Positions 61,601 through 64,000 of a stretch of 64,000 nt of DNA are shown piece by piece; positions within the stretch are counted from its first letter, which is position 1, and each line of letters starts with the position of its first letter. The translations under genes were made by a program, and so were the position numbers. The DNA lies in the NCBI RefSeq assembly GCF_048771995.1, contig NC_133024.1:57618501-57682500 (forward strand), in the 5' to 3' direction. The stretch is from Taeniopygia guttata (Eukaryota; Chordata; Aves; Passeriformes; Estrildidae). The notes under the pieces were generated by a model, which saw only the letters and a list, made by a program, of their open reading frames with translations, had not been told where the DNA came from and searched no databases.

Positions 61601-64000
61601 ATCTGTTCAATGTTTACCAGATATAAAGAAAGAGTATTGAAATCACAGATGGTGAATATTTAAAACTAGCACAAAATTAGCACTTTTTTTTCCAAAACCA
61701 CATTTAAGGTGTCTAAACTCATGCAACTAATAAGACCTTTCTTTCCTGCCTTTTTTTTTTAAGGCTTTTGGTGTTTGATGTTCTTTTGGGAATCTGAAGC
61801 TGCACAAAAACTCCTTAGTTGTTAGTCTGAGAAAGCAAGAAAAAACTTCTTGCATCACCTCCCACAAGTAGCTGTGCAAAAACAGCAAGGAGAGCGTGTG
61901 CTGAAGTTCCGCAAAAAATGATGCCCAGCTGATCAGAAGGTGACAGGATCTCTTTTCATAGCTTCAATTTAGCCCAGTAGATTTTTACAACTTTAATGAA
62001 CCTTTTTCCAATAAGAGACCTCTTAAAAATTGAAATTCCTATAATACTATATTATAAACTATATTTAGCAAATATTCAAAGTCATCAGCATTGCCAATAC
62101 AAAAATGTTAGCAGCTCCTTCAGCAGGTGGAAACTAGAAAAATGAGCATTCCTAGAGAAAAACACTGCCTTTGCAAAAAATGTCTCCCAGTTTACGTAAG
62201 CCAGCCTCCCATCAGATACCCCAAAGCCAAAACCAGACTGCTTAGGCAAGACACAATGTCGCGCAGGAGTGAGAGCATTCCCAGCAATTTACCACCTAAT
62301 CCAGGGTGTTTCTGTTGTAGTCTAGACTAAAAATACTCAACTGCATCAAGGCAACCTGAAAATTTGTCACCACTTAACCACTAAAAATCACTGTGAAGAA
62401 GACAACCTTCAAAAAAGAGGTTTGCTTTACTTACAGGCAGAATATTCAACCTCCTCTGAGTCACAGCAGAAAAAGCAATATGTGGAAAATTCAGTTTTTT
62501 CTATTCATGGTATCATGTAATTGTATGAGAGCTTGTAATTTTAGCATACAAGTTCTCCCTAGGTAACAGACAGGCAGCTCTTGTGATTTTCTAGCTGCTT
62601 CCGTGCCACGGATGGTCATATTACTATGTTTTTTACTTCAATTCTGTGTTCCTAAAAATGTAAAACAAATGGGTTTCATAACAAGCAGTGCTTTGAGGCA
62701 ACGTGCTCCATTTTATTCCCTTCAGAATTAGCAACTTTGTAATGATGGACAATTTGTATTACGGAGTATTCTTGCTATCACTGACAGAACTATTAGACTC
62801 TTCCGCCTTTTAATTTTGTGGCTGGCTGCTTCAATATTTTCTATAATTTCATTTGAGCACCACTTGGATGTTTCTCTGATACTCCTTTCATTTTTACAGA
62901 AAAATGACTTTTTAATTTAAAAAAATACAACCATGCATATATAGAATTGATGGCATTACCATGTAAAATATTTATTGATAGCCAACAGGTTTTTCTTCCT
63001 GTTATTGCATAAAATGCCTCTTCAAAAAAAAAAAAAAAAACTCAACATACTCATTTGTCAGAGTAGAGATTTTTCTGACCTCAAGAGTGCAGCATTCTTT
63101 TGCCACCAGTGTCCAGGACTGGCTGGGCAAGTACTGCATGCATGCAAGCATATCTGTCCCCAGGTGTACCAGCAGGCACTGTGACACGGGAGGCTCATTT
63201 CCAGCTCCCGCTGATGGCAGCACAGCTCACCAGGGCTGGGAGTCAGCCTGCCTTTCAAACACCAGCCTGGGCACGGGTACAGCGTTGGACCCCACAGCAA
63301 AGCAACTCTTTTGTCAAAGCTGTTGACAAAACTCACAGGCACTACTGAACAGTTCAGGCTGAGCAAATGATTCATTTTATCAGTTATGTGGCATTTATTT
63401 TTATATCTACCTTTTAAACACAGAAGGAATGAAAGTATCAAAGCCCCAAGTTTTCTGCCCAAGTGTTCAAGCTGTGCTATAACTGTTTTTAAAACTCAAG
63501 ACTTGGTACTTCCTGTTGCCAACTGGCAACCTTGGTAAGACTCATGCAGAATTAGACACATACAGATGGAACACATTTTCAAAGATCATCTGTCAAAATA
63601 ACCACAGCCTAAGAACCATTAATATAATGCAAAGCACTCCCCAAGACTTCACTCAAAACACAGCAAACTCTGCAGGGATGTTGAAGAGTTTCCAAGAGTC
63701 CTTGCAACTAAAGTGACAAATACATTATTCTCCTAAGGAACTGTGTATTTCACCAAGAAAACTCATGTGCTCATCTTTTCCTTGCCTTGAGATGTTAACC
63801 ACCCCTGAACATAAGACCTATATTTGCATCACAAGTGAACTCGTAAATCTTTTCTTTTTCCAAATTACTCAGAAACTGTGTTCTCCTAAACATATTGGTG
63901 ACAACTATTTTGACTTACCCTTTCCATCTTTGTTTTTCTTTTTCACAGATATGTTTGGAGTTGTAGTAGGTGACTCAGAACGAGAGGGTTTTGGTTTCTT
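49003..64000 (-). CDS. ELF1: ELF1, ETS-family transcription factor, 3' four exons (partial)
   Basis: ETS transcription factor of blood and endothelial cells that binds GGAA motifs. Exons in transcript order on the - strand: 64000-63919 (continues beyond the window), 60945-60753, 59657-59190, 49615-49003. All junctions are GT-AG with matching phases, giving the last 451 residues (human protein 619). Visible parts: a basic pre-ETS segment ([12 protein letters not shown]); the complete ETS domain ([80 protein letters not shown]) with the two DNA-contacting Arg of RALRYYYQRG; and a Gln/Ser/Thr/Val-rich activation region with [41 protein letters not shown] and an acidic stretch before VMVVSSSN. 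These C-terminal blocks fit ELF1 rather than ELF2 or ELF4. The stop is TGA 49005-49003. Confidence 0.96.
51118..51122. repeat. Left target-site duplication CAAGT of the 51123-51804 LTR
   Basis: Identical to 51805-51809 on the other side of the LTR. Confidence 0.85.
51123..51804 (+). mobile_element. Solo LTR (682 bp) of an avian endogenous retrovirus with 5-bp target-site duplication
   Basis: Fossil LTR bounded by TGTC...GACA and flanked by the duplicated target CAAGT (51118-51122 and 51805-51809). It carries an AATAAA polyadenylation signal at 51670-51675, so it reads on the + strand, antisense to ELF1. A GCTTTTGC-rich stretch lies in the middle. A 5-bp duplication suits ERVL-like elements; a 6-bp reading (ACAAGT) would suit ERVK and shares one base with the LTR end. 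No internal retroviral genes are present. From memory it closely resembles an LTR abundant in songbirds, and the intact duplication suggests it is the younger of the two LTRs here. Confidence 0.88.
51805..51809. repeat. Right target-site duplication CAAGT of the 51123-51804 LTR
   Basis: Identical to 51118-51122. Confidence 0.85.
59190..59657 (-). CDS. ELF1: ELF1 exon with end of ETS domain and linker
   Basis: Acceptor TAAACAG, donor GTAAGA. It starts with [20 protein letters not shown] and continues through the Ser/Thr-rich linker to [11 protein letters not shown](R). Confidence 0.97.
59658..60752 (-). other. ELF1: ELF1 intron within the ETS domain
   Basis: 1.1 kb, AT-rich. It splits the ETS domain at the Arg of RALR-YYYQ. 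No repeats were recognised. Confidence 0.85.
60753..60945 (-). CDS. ELF1: ELF1 exon with first part of ETS domain
   Basis: Acceptor TTCTAG, donor GTATGT. It encodes (G)[18 protein letters not shown] to NYETMGRAL(R), the winged-helix core. Confidence 0.98.
60946..63918 (-). other. ELF1: ELF1 intron before the ETS core
   Basis: 3 kb, AT-rich, with an A-run at 63025-63041 followed by a locally GC-richer patch (about 63100-63310) of unknown origin. Confidence 0.8.
63919..64000 (-). CDS. ELF1: ELF1 exon before the ETS core (cut by window edge)
   Basis: 82 nt to the window end, encoding [20 protein letters not shown] then KKNKDGK. Donor GTAAGT follows at 63918. The exon start lies outside the window. 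Confidence 0.93.

Overview
The window is vertebrate nuclear DNA, and the evidence points to a bird. It has long introns with canonical GT-AG junctions, two CpG islands, scattered fragments of CR1 LINEs (the dominant interspersed repeat of birds and reptiles) and two solo LTRs that, from memory, resemble LTRs common in songbird genomes. No prokaryotic gene, CRISPR array, tRNA or rRNA was seen. Species cannot be fixed by reading alone.

Three protein-coding genes explain all the coding sequence I can support. (1) CNMD (chondromodulin, LECT1) lies on the + strand, 942-13624, complete in 7 coding exons and predicted at 344 aa. (2) SUGT1 (SGT1 co-chaperone) lies on the - strand, 45318-20293, complete in 13 coding exons and predicted at 335 aa, including a 17-nt microexon. 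(3) The 3' half of ELF1 (ETS transcription factor) lies on the - strand, from the right window edge to 49003, in 4 exons giving 451 C-terminal residues; its 5' exons lie beyond 64000.

Layout: 1-700 is 5' flank; 700-1480 is a CpG island with the CNMD promoter and exons 1-2; 1392-13408 holds CNMD introns with two CR1 fragments. CNMD and SUGT1 converge on a gene-free gap of about 6 kb (13.97-19.86 kb). SUGT1 introns fill 20.4-45.3 kb, with a 9.5-kb intron 10 and a solo LTR in intron 11. The SUGT1 CpG island is at 45.04-45.6 kb. A spacer of 2-3 kb with a CR1 fragment and a strong hairpin separates it from the ELF1 3' UTR (about 47.5-49.0 kb). ELF1 introns, including a 9.6-kb one carrying a 682-bp solo LTR with clean target-site duplication, fill the rest.

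The three genes are not functionally linked. CNMD is an anti-angiogenic cartilage glycoprotein, SUGT1 is an HSP90/SKP1 co-chaperone needed for kinetochore assembly and NLR stability, and ELF1 is a haematopoietic/endothelial ETS factor. I saw no convincing unknown biological system. The points most worth a second look are the SUGT1 microexon, a shifted furin site and acidic insert in CNMD, two NAGNAG acceptors, GGGGCC/GGGCC G-quadruplex-prone repeats at both CpG islands, a perfect 11-bp hairpin upstream of SUGT1, and the SUGT1-ELF1 adjacency, which differs from human.
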